Shown: in pieces, positions 9,166-24,100 of the stretch | Position numbering within the stretch: position 1 is the first letter of the stretch | Layout of the letters: each line of letters starts with the position of its first letter | From: Spirometra erinaceieuropaei | Taxonomy: Eukaryota; Platyhelminthes; Cestoda; Diphyllobothriidea; Diphyllobothriidae | Length of the DNA stretch: 64,000 nucleotides | Reading direction: 5' to 3' | Assembly: GCA_902702965.1 (NCBI GenBank) | Contig: CACRXP010000227.1 | Coordinates: 218,104 to 282,103 of the forward strand | Program-made: the position numbers and the translations under genes | The notes under the pieces: generated by a model | What the model was told of the DNA's origin: nothing | Seen by the model: the letters and a program-made list of their open reading frames with translations, nothing else | Databases searched by the model: none

Positions 9166-12100
9166 CCCTTTTCTTAAAACTGAGTCCCCTGTTGGTCCAA
9201 TGCATCAACCAAATGGCCTGATTTAGGACCACTCTGGCCTACCAAACACATAGACAAAAGTAGACATAATCAGAGCTAACATCGCGCACACCTGGGGAAA
9301 TGTTAAGGCCTAAATTCTAGTTTTCCATTAACCAAGCAACCGCTTTTAGGCAGACTTGCCCTAACACCGTTCATTCCACCGAAGAGGTAATAATGATTGC
9401 AGGATTTGTCCAAAAAGAGTCCTAACTCTAGTGGGACGAATCCTACGCACTAGGTTATTTTTAGCTGAAAGTACCCCGATTACTTATGGAAATCCTTGAT
9501 GGCTCAAATGCTATAGGCATGTTTTACTTTTAGAACGCTCAACCTCGCCAAACGAATGTTGGGCTAAATGCTTTCCTACAAAACCGCGGTTTATACTGTC
9601 GGGAGTCGCTGATTCACAATTAGCTTCTCGTGACATTCATATGTACAAAATTGCATTTCTAGGTTAAAGGAATTTCTCAGAATACGGCTTCCACGATCAA
9701 ATCGTCTCCCTGTCCTTCACATCAGAGGCGGTCATTAGTAGTTAGTAGTTAGATCCATCACACTCATCATCTCTCATCCGGCTTCTGAACGCGCACTTGA
9801 CCAATTTTGGAAGGTTGCACACTTAACGCCTTATACATCCCCCTAACCATCATAATGCTTACCATTATAATCAGTGGCCATCATCTCTTAGGATAGAGGA
9901 ACGTTTAAATGACTAGATGATAACTCTACGGAAGTATGGAAAAACCTGCGTATAATGAGGCCTAGATTCTGCTGAAGAAGTCACATCTTACCTCTGTCAG
10001 ATGAGACTGATGATTTTTCTTTCGTCTGGCAGGTCACAACACCTAGGCGACTTACAAAGCAAGGGTCAGAACATTTCGCACTTTCACTTCAGTGGAAGGC
10101 ATTCTCGTTCGAGGGCTAGTGAAATACGTCACTGGTCGGCATATCCTCTGTGATATTTTTAAGAAAAGCGGCTGAATTCAGTGGTACATGCGTCAGCGAA
10201 AATGTTCGCATTTTACAGGTCTACGCACTGGTGCGTAAATATGATAGAAAGCCTGGGTCGGAGTTGCTTATTTCCTCTCCACCTTCCCTCCCCAGGCAAG
10301 ACATAGGGGTAGGAAAACTCCCACGTAATTTGCGTGATCTTACGTTAAACCTCAGAAAGGGTAAATATCTCCGAGTTTTAACCCTAACACTAACCTCAAC
10401 CCAAACCTCGACTGTAACTCTACCCTTATCCCCCAGTCCTAGCCTTAAACTTAACCCTGACCCCACCCGGACCCTAACCCCAATTACCTCCATGTTCTGA
10501 TCCGGGGCATTAGGGGAGGACTGCGGGTCTGTCCATTGTTTAGGCCATTACGGGATCTAAGGTCTTTCAGACGCACCGGGACTCTTTGCGCATGACCTCC
10601 TGAAGATTGCGTTTCCTCCTCTTCTGTGCAGTTGGAAATTTATCGCGACTGTGTTTTTCCTTTTCAGGTGGAATTTTCAAACCTGCAAGAATCACTCCGC
10701 GGGACAGGGCTGTGTGATACATCGATTGGACGAGTAATCCGAAATTGGCATTCCAATTTTTCTCATGAACGGAAACTTAACTTTTGTTGCAGCAGCTTGG
10801 GGTATTCTGTCAAGTGGTAACCCGAACATTCGTAGAAATATTCTCTAGGATAGCGACCAATCTGATCGGTTCGGATCTACGGCTTTCTGCTGCAGACGTT
10901 TATTCGTCTGGTTACTTTACACTTGGCACCAAAGATGATGTGGCCTATGCAGCTCTAGTTTTGGTCAGGCAGTTGAGAATAACATGGCCGTCATTTCTGT
11001 TTCCGACAAGGTCCCGCTGATAAACATACCGACGAACGTTGTGGGGGCTTCCCAGGCCTACGATCTTCGACCATTGGCAGAAACACCATTGCATTTGCTG
11101 TGTCGTCTGAATCCAATTTATGTTCACCTGGTAAAAAAATCGAAAAGAGCTGCCGTTAATTCCCCTTGTGGATGAGAAAGAAATTTGTAATGTAAAGACA
11201 CAATTTTCCACTGAATAAGGAACATCGTGGCCATACACTGCTCAGAATTTACACATGCGTGGAAAATTTCACCTATTTGGACTTGATAAATGCGGAAAAT
11301 GCTAGTAGAACACCCTGAACAAAGCAGTTCTTCTTTCCATAACTTTGAGGTTATTCCACGTGGAACGATGGTCCCCCTCCTAAGCTGTACTCGCGTGCGT
11401 ACTGGCAGTTGGCTGCGATCTACAGTCAATCGGATTCCACTGATCAGGGGACTGCTGCTGCTGCTGCTGCTGCTTCCTAAACGCACATTTACCGGCACGA
11501 GCGTTGGTCAAATCAGGTTTACAACGGACTAAATGAGATCTGACCGGTGCAAGGTCCCCTAAGTATCATTGCCGAATTGACCCTCGCTGCTGCGCTACCC
11601 TGTGGTAGACTGAAATTCGCCCAAAAAAGAAACAATCGTCCTGCTTTGTAGTACTGTAGCTTGAAGTGGCCGTCGAGAAGTGACATCGCCCTGACCTGAC
11701 AAACTTGTATGCACAGTGCGTGTAAAAGTAAACTTTACAACAGTTCACGCCTGATAGGATCACGGGGCGCAGGAATTGGCCAGATTTCCACTGACGCTAA
11801 TTTGATTGGATCAGTTTATTCAGGGGGTGGGCATTAATGAGTGTGGCGCCACTAACATGGGGAATCTGTCGCCTTTAATTATCGGAGGTCTAGTCGCCTA
11901 GAGTTTCACTCAGCAGTTAAAAAAGGCTTTATACAGCGTGTGGACGAAAGATGAAATGGCTACATAGAGTGCTGGGCAAGTCCTCAAAAAAAGGATTAGT
12001 GAGGAAAATCAAGGTTCCCGAAAAGTGCGATTTAACAGTTCTGGACGAGTTCGGTCTTTCCCGAAGACGACTACGCGTCCTCGTTAGTGAAATAATGCTG

Positions 12101-15100
12101 AGAGTCACGTGCACAGGACATATGAGGTCAGTTCGATGATCACAATTAATTCATCGGGAGATCGGAAGGATCTCAGTTCAATTTATGGTCAGAGATTCAG
12201 ACACGTACTGGTCCAAATTTGCGTATGTCGGCATGTTAAAGGTGAACTTCCTACACTGCCGAGTTGCCATTATGTTAGGTGTTCCATTGCCCACACTCTT
12301 CGTTTATGCCTACTTTGCCGGGGGCACCTTGAAAACTACCAGACTTTAAAGTTTGAGACGACAAGCTTCGTGCGGAATAGAAACCAGACAGAATGAACGG
12401 TGAAACCGCAAGGAACTCACCCATGATGTAGATATCACCAGCCGCAAGGACCATGCTGAATTTGTTGCTGTGGAAGGGCATTTCAGTAATTACAGTCCAC
12501 TGCCCCTCTGGTACCCAAGCATCGGGGTGAGCATCGTTCACGGAAATGAACATTGCTAATTGGTTACTTTGGCCCTTGAATGCCATCTCAACCACGAAAA
12601 TCTGCCCGTTAACTTCTACACCGCTGACATTACTGGGCTGGCAGTCAGGAAACGGCATTTCTGTCCACTTCTTTGCTTCTGCTTGGCTCCCAATGGTGCC
12701 CGGTTTGACGACAAGCGGAGACCAGCAGAACGCTTTTGGATCCTCCGTGTAAGTGCTCAGGGCCAGGACATGACGCTCACGAACGGAGATCAAGCAGGAA
12801 ATAGTCAGATCGAACTCGCATCCCGGCCCCTCGGACCACCTAGAAGGGAGGTGGACATACTGGCTAATATCATTGTCTCATGAACCGCCAGGGGTTGAGA
12901 CGTAATAGGGCAGTTATCATTCACCCCCAAGGATTACTAACGATAAGGAGGATAAAGTGGCGATTCCTGTTATCGGGTCAGTCGCTGTGGCTGATGTCTG
13001 GGAGAGGCTCAATCGGTCACCAATCCAGTCTGTGTAAATTTCAAAATAAGCCAAACACCTAACAATGCAGCTGGAACGCAGTCAAAGGTAGGGAAGCCTA
13101 TAATATCCACTGTGGATTTATCTGCCGTAAAAAGATCGCCATCTTCCAATTGCGATCCATGAACTTGGAGCTTTGATCGATCGAGCAGTTGCGTCAGACG
13201 TTCCATTCTTTAATTCATGGATTTAGGATCTGCGATCGAAAACATTGCGAGTCCCAGGGATTGTTCTTAGCTGATGTTGGTTACAGAACATAACATGGCC
13301 GGTGTCCCAAGACTTGGAACGTGGTGTGGATGCCATCAAATGAACCCGTAATGGCAGTTCATCCTGGATTTCTTTTCGTCATGCCACCGCCAACAGAGAC
13401 GAAGCCCAGAGTTCCGAGCCAGTATCGCGCGTGCAAACAGAGAGGTGGAGGAATAATCTAATGTAAATTTAAATAACAAGCATTCACCAGTTTTATTTCA
13501 TCCGATGGGAAATGAAGCAGCTCAGATGAATTGAGGGCTGTTTATTTGTGACAACAATGTCTAGAGGTGGATGAGACCGATAGTTGGAGAGGCTGGACAA
13601 TGGCCCAAACAGACACCTTTCCTTGTCGGGGAACCGCAGCCTAGTTAGCGAAGTAAGTATTGTATGTTTGTATGAAAGGACGAACCGTAATCGATTGCAC
13701 TTATCACTCACACGTTCAGTTTTTACCTCCTTCCCATATAAACGTACAGGACCGATAAGAATTTGTCGAAAGCACGCGTCAGCTCGTCAAATGCACTTCT
13801 GAAGTGAGTGTTTTCTAGGTCGTTGGGTGGAAATGCTGTAATTTAGTACATCCATACGCAGTTCCCATAACTACCTCGTCGTCTGTTTCCCAATCTTCTT
13901 CTAGAACCCCAAATTCTCGTAATCTGACCCGAGAAAGTCTTTGTCGACATTTTAGCTGAGGGTAGCGTAAACTCACGTGTCTGAAAGAGGATTGTAGAGA
14001 CTGGAACTGCTGACTGTACTCGCGACGAGGATCTTCTTGCCGAAAACAACGGCACGATGGCATAACTGGCCTCCAGGTGCTGCAGAGCCTCGTCTGCGCT
14101 CGCCGGTGCCTGGTGTAAAAATCACCAAGTTCTTGCTTCCTCTTGCTTCTCCGAATGCGTAAATGGAGTCTGTTCGAACCATAGAAACAGAATTATTCTT
14201 AATCCTAAAACTCTCTATCTGTAAAGCTGTCGACATTGTTAGACGTTTCAAAGTAAATTATTGGGTATCAATCGGGAGATGGCACACAAAAAAATCCGTT
14301 ACCTAGAAATAATACCTTTAACAGTGCACTCAAACGCCTTCAGGCTATATCAGCGGTTGCAGGCCTATTTTCACGCACTACTTGGACTTTCCCCGACAGC
14401 CTAACATGGGCTGGCCGAACGAACATCGCAGGAGGTTACATGGATGATGGTCGCTGTTACCCAACCTTCCCCATCGTTACACACGTACACCTGATTATAC
14501 GGCATACATTCGCACTAAGACAGTTTATTACAAAACAAAATCACTTTTAAATAGGATAAGTCTGCACAATATAGGACAGGAACAGTTCCCAGGCATCTGT
14601 CAAAGACATGACATTGAGGCCAAACCAAAGACGGTACTGTACTTCGTCTATGTGAGCCCACACAGCTCGACCACATACAGGGCCTCCCCCGTGGAGTTTC
14701 CTTTTCAGTCTACTCCCGTATGCCTCAATGGCATTGGTATGTCGTCCAGTTGTAGGGTCCTTGAAGTTCTTTGAGTGGTTAACAGAGAAATGTAGATAAC
14801 CTTCTGAGGGAAGACGATTATACGTCTTCCACTCGCCCGTTGCCACTATACTGCCTTCGGCGACCTATTTTGTAATAACGGAACAGAGAGCGGGCCAACT
14901 TCGCTCATTCACCTGTTCAAATAAGGCTTTCCGTCGGCTAGTATCGTACATCCCAACTAGCCACCACCCATAAAACCCCTATTACCACCTGTCCCGTAAG
15001 ACAGGCTGCTCTGGTTAGGAGGATTTTTTTGGGTGCCATCTCTCGATTGTTACCAATTATTGCGTTATTTAAATGATACAGGTTATAAAAAATATAACGC

Positions 15101-18100
15101 ACTGAGTACCCATAAAAAGTAAACCTATATCGACGTTTTGGCTAGGTTATTCAGCTGACGTATGAATAAAAACACTTAGCCGATCGGATTTTTAGAAAGA
15201 ATTTATCACGGAGAACCCAGAATGCGGCGGAGGGCAGAAGGCTGGAGGGAGGAAAAGAGAGATTACTGTTTCTCGTGTGACGGTTTCGAATGCAGGTATT
15301 GTAGTCTACGGTCTGCGCGCAGATGTTGTTAACCCAGCAACCTATCAGAGCACCTTTTATAGCCCCCCACCCATAGTGGGGATAAGCAGTGCTCTCCTTA
15401 ACTGGGACTGCTTAATCACATCAGACGGATACCGCTCTCCACCAAGGATCGCAGGGTTCGATTAGAGAATCATTTTATTTACTTGGGGAAAGAGAAGAAC
15501 AGAGAGTAAACAGAGTAGACAGTAGGTAGAAGAAAACAGGAGGGGTAAGTAAAGGGTGGAGGGGAACGGCGAGGGAGTAGTGGAGGGGGAAGAGGAAGAA
15601 GCGTTACCGGGTGTAGAAACACAACAACACCGGATACCCTCAAACTGGCTTAGCCCCCCTGTCGAGGCGGTTACTGGGGCGTGGTCGTTAGGCGTAGCCT
15701 AGCTTCGGGGGGCCACACGTAAGAGTTGGGTGTTAGTTAATGAACGCTAGGAGTAGTCTACACCTGCAAGCAAGTGAGCGACATACTACGACAATCACAT
15801 GGACCCACATATGGACACCTCTACACCCCACACACACGCACACCGTAAGTAATCTTACAGGTACAAATGACTGCAAAACGCAACGCTGACGGATGCGCCT
15901 GCACAAGTCTGAATAAAATTTGTGGAAGTAAGCAGGTACCGAGACTCTGGTAAAAAAAACAGTCTGCTTGTTGAAGCTAGTGAACAAGGAACAGAACGTA
16001 CCACCAAAGCCAACTACAGGGACGTCATAACTGCAACCAATTCGAGCAACAGTGTTCCATGCGTCCTGCTGCGATTCGTACGCTACCAGGAGGCTTTTAT
16101 CTTCCTCAAGGAGCAGAATACTGAGGGCAAATAACACAGGTCTGCCAGAATCACGGTAGACGCGTGGTTTCCTAGAGAAGGTGGCCGTCAATGCTTCTTC
16201 TGGCTGAAGGACTGATGTTGAACAGGCGCTGGCAAACTGCTGGGCCCGCTGAATGAGTTCCCTATCAAAGGAGACAAGTTGTGTTTACTTGTTATGCAAT
16301 TTTTAAGACAGTTTCTTTTGATACACCAAAAAGTTATCCTGTGACGATAGCTGTCAGGGGAATTAGTTGATTGCGCAATGGACCACGCAAGTAAAGGATT
16401 TTGGAAGACGACTTAAAGCTGACCCGATCCGTTCCGTGCGGAGCACGACGAAGGCGCATTTCGAAAATTTGCCTGACAGAAGGCAGTATCAAATGCTTAT
16501 GGCAGTCAGGTAAGTCAAATTCATCAGCTAAATTGCAGAGGGCTTAAGGAGTTAATGCCACCTAAAGGTACTGGATGTGCGTCTAGAAGTCCAGGAGGTG
16601 TTGATCGATCTCAAGGGAAATCCAATATGATGGCTATAGTACAGATCTTACGAACTTACGACACACGGGCACTTTCTCGGAGAAGACGGCCTACAACGTC
16701 CATTTTGGGCGAAGCATTAAAGTCTAGGCAGGCATTGGCAAGCTGCTGAGCCTGATCAACTACAGTGAGTGACCGATCTCGTGAAATGTTGGCTGAAATT
16801 CCGAAATGCGTTTTCAATTAGGAAGGACTACTTAGGAGCAATTGTAATACTGCCTATCATGCGGTATAATCCTATAATATTTCTGACGTGACAGGATATC
16901 GGCTTTTGAATATACTGCTTCTCAGTCTCCCATAGAGGCCCCACTCGGTAAAAAATGGCTACTTAAGTAGCCTGCATTTTTACCTTCATTTTCGATGGTC
17001 TTGCAAATGTAAATATATCTTATCGAAATCATAAACAAAAATATGCTGTCTTTCAGTCGTTTGATAGAGAATTGCACTTCCTTTATATTTTATGCTCAAG
17101 GAAGGAGTATAATTAGGTTTTAAAAAGTTTCTAATTATGAGATTTCTGAAGACCTCGCAATCTCCATTCACATAGCATCGTATCTGGCCGTTCACCGCGG
17201 CTCCTCATGAAATGTACAGCATAGTCCGCATTCACGGCGAAATTTTATGGACTCTGATGATATCCGTCTAACGGCATAGAGAATTATGTTATTTTCATTA
17301 CGCGGAACGCATGCACCTTGTAGAATGAGATCAGTAAGCGCTAATGCAACAAATGATCAGGCTCCAATTATTCGGCAATTAGAAGACTTTTTTAAAACCT
17401 AATTATACTCTTTCCTTGAGCCTAAACTATAAAGAAGGTGCAATTCTCTATCAAACGACTGAAAGAAAGCATATTTTTGTTTATGGTTTCTATAAGATAT
17501 ATTTAAATTTACGAGACCATCGCAAATCAAGGTAAAAAATGCATGATACTTAAGTAGCCATTTTTACCGAGTGGGGCCTCTACGGGAGATTGAAAAGCAG
17601 TGTATTCAAAAGCCGATATCCTGCCAAGTCAGAAATATTATAGTATTATGGCGCAAGATAACCAGCATTACAAACGCTCCTAAGTAGTCCTTCCTAGTCG
17701 AAAACGCATTTCAGAATTCTAGCCAACATTTCATGAGATCGGTCACTCACTGTAGTTCACCGGCACAGAAGTAAAGCAGAGAAGTTACCATACGGGGACA
17801 GTTACCAAGAGAGCTGGATGATCATGCAATGTGCCGCATAAGAAAATGACCTTGGGGGAACAATTCAGGGCCGATTCTACCTGTTCCACACCGGACCGCA
17901 TAGAACTCGGAAGTCAAGAATTTGACTACCAGAAGCTAGCACCAAATAGACACTATAACCAAGTACAGTAGATGGGCTAACTCATGAAATGTCAACCAAA
18001 ATTTTGAAATGCGTTGTCGTTTCGAAAATATAAACTAAGTAGTGTTGTAAAACTAATCATGATGCAGCATAAGCCTATAATGATCCAGTTACCTCAGGGT

Positions 18101-21100
18101 GTCGGCTTTCGAAAGAACTTATTTTCGGCTGCATGCAAGATCTATACTCTGCAAAAAATGACTACCTAAGTAGTATGCAATTTTCTCATTAATTTTCGAT
18201 GCCCTTGAAAATTCCATTATTTTTCATGGAAAACATGCATAAAAATATTCAATCTTCTACTTATTTTGTAGAAAATCACGTCTTCTTCCAATTTCATACT
18301 CAAAAAAGGGTATAATTAGGTTAAATGGCCGTTCATGAAACGTCATGTATCTGCATTTACGAATGGGGCTTGTAAAGTTGACAATATTGCTCAAATCCAC
18401 TGCTTAATTTTATGAACCTCATATGGTCTCCTCTTAACACCGTAGAGAAATGCATGGCTTTCCGTACACGGAAAATATACAGCTTGTAGTTTTGAAACCC
18501 TGAATGCAAGTGTAACAGCAGGTCGGGTTCAAAATTATTCGGGAATTAGAAACTTTTTTAAAACCGACTTATACTCTTTTTTGAGTATGAAATTGGAAGA
18601 GGACGTGATTTTCTACCAAATAAGTAGAAGATTGAATATTTTTATGCATGTTTTCCATGAAATATAATGGAATTTTCAAGGGCATCGAAAATTAATGAGA
18701 AAATTGCATACTACTTAGGTAGTCATTTTTTGCAGAGTATAGATCTTGCATGCAGCCGAAAATAAGTTCTTTCGAAAGCCGACACCCTGAGGTAACTGGA
18801 TCATTATAGGTTTATGCTGCATCATGATTAGTTTTACAACACTACTTAATTTATATTTTCGAAACGAGAACGCATTTCAAAATTTTGGTTGACATTTCAT
18901 GAGTAAGCCCATCTACTGTATGTCAAAGTCATCAGTTGGAACGGAGTACAGAAGTCGCGATTGATTATCACAGTTCTGATTTTAATTGATTCGCTGCGGC
19001 TACAGATCATTCTTCCTGCTTTTTACACTTACGTCTCTACGTTTACATTGACGGTGTGCAGCGCGGAAAGACAGTGGTGCCACAAGTGGAATAGATTTCA
19101 TCGTCCACAAATGACGAGAGTTTGCGGTCAAAGAACTGGGCGACTTTTAAGCCAACTTTTGAATGAACGCTAGACACTACTAATAGGTTATCTGTGGTGT
19201 TACGGCTTCATAAGTTTATTAGTCGACTGACTCGACACTGGGAGCTGCCTCGGTCAGCAGTTCACGTATGGTGATGCGAACTTGATCTGCCCATCTGACC
19301 GAAACGTTCTCTGCCATTCCATCGACTAAGGCTATGGGAGAACCAACCGTGGTGTGTTTAGCGCTGCTAGTGTTTCTTCACAAAACTTATTTGTACCTAC
19401 TGTCATGCAAATAGGGTATTGACGAGCAAAAAACTGAGGGAGGGTGACGATGAGGAGAAAAAGAAAACTTGTTGAGTTCACATCTAAAGACTTACCGAGA
19501 TTTGACACTTGTGGAACAGTCACTGTACTCTGATACTATGTCATGCAGGATGTTTGCGGGAATTTGGAGCAGACGAATAAGGGCAAACAGATCCTCAAAC
19601 GCCGACTGGCGGGTTGCTCTGTCCAGCATCTGTGTATTGAGCCAAGTGATCAATGAACGAAGGACCGTAGCCTCGTTGGCAACGACGAGGTCATCACGAG
19701 CCAGAAGGCGTTTTAATTGACTGCTCGATAGTTTGGTGAAGGCTGTTGTCGTAGCAAACTCCTCAAAATTTTTGCATAGTGTCCACTCAATGAGGGCAGT
19801 TACATCAACGAATCCGAATTCCTCCGAAATTCGCAAATACGCCGCAATGTTTTCCGGTGACAGCCTTGAAAGCACCGGTCGAAAATCAAAGGAGGCAATA
19901 CGGAGCATTCATAAGCGCCACTATGTAGTGGTGTATGTATGTGATGCTGTACCTACGGAGCATTTACATTTGAAAATATGTAAGTAGGTCTAAAAAATAC
20001 GAAAATGCGTTAAGTACCGCTAATCAGCATCGATTTGCTCGCTCATATAATTCTCCTAGCTGAAAGTATGGCTAAAAATCACTTGCTTCAGTGTACCCCG
20101 TGAAGGTAAACATGCAAACTGTGAAAGTGCAGAAAGACCGAGCACGGTTCGAAACGTATGCATTCAGTTGAGTGAACAATGCAGGCGAGCAAACAGTTGC
20201 TCAACAGTTAAAACGCGGACATCTTAACCTGCAATAGAGCAAGAATTACCGATATGCTGGACAAGAGACTTGCCTGAATGGTAACTTATCTGAAGAGCAC
20301 ATGAAGTGCACGGCTTTGTCCACCTTTAAGAAGAGCGAACAGATTGTCCCGAAAAGGTGCGGATAGGACGCAAGAAACTCGAACACGCTCTGCCCAGATG
20401 CCCGAAAGTCCCCCTCAGTAATGCGATGTTCCAACCAGCAGACGATGCTGCGATGAAGGGAGGCCTCACCCTTGATGCGCAGATCAGGCCTCGTCAGAAG
20501 GGAACAGAACTCCTCTTCTCCAATTTCACAGATTACGCCCTCATCGATGCAAGCGTCAAAAGCATTCGCAAAGCCCTGCATACACGCCTCAACAATGTCC
20601 TCCATGGCAAAATTGTGTGCCAGCTCCAGGACGAGGTGGATGGAGTTGAGGCTTAAGCTGGCGACAGAAATGTGTGGGTAAAACCAGCATATGCTGCTGG
20701 GTACTTAGGACCTGTTATTTTAACTGGCATTAAAAGCATTGAATTAAACATGAACACGTTGGAAGAGGTGTATTTTGCGGTGCAAGCTCAATTTGGCAGT
20801 CAACCCCAATGCCTGATATTATTTTGGTGGGGAGGGGGAAGTGTGCCAAAATTCAGAGGGCCCACAACGGAGTTGGGGACTGATGGCGCAATGCTGTGAC
20901 TTGAAGCATTGTGGTGGACCATCAGCGCACGTCTGTAGCCTTGGAAGTGCATAAACAGGAGTCATGCTGTTTTGCCCTGCCTACGCCAGCCGGGCCGGCT
21001 GACAAAATATTTACCCCGCGGGTTGCACCCTACCATGCGTGAACTAACAGGACCTGGAGTTAATCTCCGGGACATGACTTTTTCGGAATCTCACTGAAGT

Positions 21101-24100
21101 GCCGAACCCCTCGCAGCTGTGTCACGCAGCGGCAGATTATGGGCGAAACACGTGTCTGGGCTTTTAGCAAGTATCTGTGTCGAGAATACGGTATAATACC
21201 TTTACCTTATGGATTTCATACTACTCGAATTACTGCTTGTTTGTAGAATGGGCATTACATGGTTATTCCACAGTAGTTAATTGTATTCGACTCGAATGTT
21301 CATTGAAATTTCGGTTTTGACCCTAAAAGTCATGTCCCGGATATTTAGCTCCAAGTCCTGCAGTGAGTGATTTCTGAAATTATTCACTTTAAACTACCAC
21401 TCTTAATGTGAATGCACACAGTTTGCGATCTTACCCATGAAACCTGATGAAGCAAATTGAGATACTTATTTTGGGAAATCTTAAACGTTGTGCGGTTTAC
21501 TTATTCGCTTTACGCGTCCCGCAAATGCTCCTTTTTGTAAGCAGAATCCGTTTTAAATAATTGTGTTCAGAGCAGTTTTGCCATTTGAGCTTAAGTTAAA
21601 GTCACCTCATATTCGGATACTAAATACCGTACACCAAGTTTGTGCATTCAAACGTGTTTATCTATAGGAGGACAGTGATCTGGAGTGGAAGAATTCAACA
21701 AGGCAGGTATCGTCCACCCGGAAACTGTTTTTCCTTTCGCGTATGCCAGGTGAGATGGGATGTGAACAAGCACGTTATTTTGAGAAAAACAGACACATTT
21801 CTCAATTTAAAAAATCCGGATTTGTAAATGATTTTGAGTGTACTAAAAGAAAGTCTACAAACACAATCTCCGAACGGTCACTTGAACTCTCCAGAACATG
21901 GCATGATGCTTTTTTTCACCGTCTAGTTTCTGCTAATGTGTAATTGAGAAACAGAACCCGCACAGCGTTAACAGGTTCACCCCCTCATGTGGAATATTGT
22001 TTATCGTAAAAGGAATCATAAAGGTAACAATGATAACAAAAATGATTGCGATCTGAAACGAATGCCAGTTCTGTCGTCTGCGACAGAAAAATATAACTTA
22101 TTTTTGGGGAATTCACACTAAGATAGATGTTGTGCATGGACGGCAGTCGGCAAAATACCATACTAAAGCGCTTTTTAGGGATTAACTCATCAGAGACTAG
22201 TCTTAAACGGTAGAAAAGCATATTCGTCTAATGCCTTGGTTATGGACGTTCACTTTATGTCGACGGTGAGGTTTCATGTTTGGCGAATCTAAAAATGTCA
22301 TCCGAACGGCCATCAGCATGAAAAGGAATGCTCAAGCACTCATTGCTTTGGTAGACACTTTTATGAGCTATATTATGTTGGAGGCTTTGATAAACATGAA
22401 ACGCAGGACCTCTCTCCTTGAGCAGTCAATTAAGAATACTGGAATCTGCAAAGCATTCATGGACCTAAAAGGCACCTCGTAACTCGCCCGACTTCACCGT
22501 CTTTCTATATGCAGAATACGATATGCTTACGACTTCACTTGCTAATTCTACTTCAATTTCTTAGCCGCTGGCCGGCCTCTCAACATGCATTTTTATGAAA
22601 AGTGGCTTTCTTATGACGCTTCTATCAGCAAAATTAAGCGAAATCCTCGTCATTTTAATCAGCGTCACTTCGGCCAATAAGAAAAGGAGAAAACTTGCAT
22701 AAAATTCTTGGAGAAAGCTATTTAAGAAAATGATCAAGCAGTGAGCACTTAACTACGTGAAGTTCAGTTCAGTATATTTGGGGAAATAGGCTTGCGCAGT
22801 ACATGCTGGAATTGGTAATCGCCACCAATCCAATTTACTATTTCGATGAGGAATGGAAGAGTCTGCGAAATTCAGAAAGCCCAGAACGGAGTTGGGGACT
22901 GATGGCGCAATGCTGTGACTTGAAGCATTGTGGTGGACCATCAGCACACGTCTGTAGCCTCGGAAGTGCATAAAAAGGAGTCTTGCTGTTTTGTCTTGAA
23001 TGCGCCAGTCGGGTTGACTGAGAAAATATTTACCCCGAAGGTTGAACCCTACCATGAGTAAACTACCACTCTCCATGTGAATGCACATAGTGTGTGATTT
23101 AACTCACGGAACGTGACGATGGAAACGGTGATACTAATTTTTGGACATCTTAAACGTTGTGCAGTTTACTTATTCGTCTTACTCGCTCCGCAAATGATCC
23201 TTTTTGTATGCAGATTAGTTTTTGCAATTTGAGCTTAAATCAAAGTCACCTTATATTCGAGTACTTTCCTATGATACTAAATGCGCTGGACCAAGTCGGT
23301 GCTGTAGTACGTGGTTATCTACATTTGTGCAGCAACCCTATCTGGAAACGTTTGACAATCCAAATGTCGTCCATCTCGAAACTGTGTTTTTGGCTTCGCG
23401 TAATTCATATGAAACAGAGTGTGAACAAGTACGTTATTTTGAGAACATCACACACTTTTTCAATTTAAGCAGTTCGACTTTGTAAAGCACTTTGATCTTG
23501 CGTCCTAAAAGTTGTAACATCGCCTACAGACAATCCCATGTTTTGAAGAATCCATATTTACTGATATGTGCGAGTGTTCTATAAGAAACGGTGCAAATGG
23601 GCACCTTCACGCGACCATTCGAATATATATATGTATATATATACCTTCTGTGTCGTCTAGTTTTCTGCTTATGCGTAATTTAGAAACAGATCGGGCATGG
23701 CTTTAACAACTGCAGCAATATTACATATCTTACGTCCATTTAAGGCAGGTGATGAGGTGTCATATTTGGTGAGTCCAAACTTGTCAGTTACCGCAGGATG
23801 TCGGCTGTCGAATGAACTTCCTTACGGGTGCATGCAAAAACTACCCACTGTAAAAAAAACGACTACTTAATTGGCATGATTTTTCTCATTGATTTTCGTT
23901 GCCCCTAAGTGTCAAATTATATTTCATGGAAAACATGCATATAATTATTCATTCTCTTGCTCATTCGGTAGACAATGACATCTTCTTCCAATTTTATACA
24001 CAAAGCAAGGGTATGATTCGGTTTCCAAAAACTTTTCCAATTCCCGAATAATTTTGAACTCGCTCTATCGTTGCACTTGGATTCTGGATTTCCAATCTAC

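Noticed and set aside
15440..15475. tRNA-like B box (GGTTCGAT), possible tRNA gene or SINE head
   Set aside because: I could not find an A box at the right distance or a cloverleaf, so no tRNA is called.
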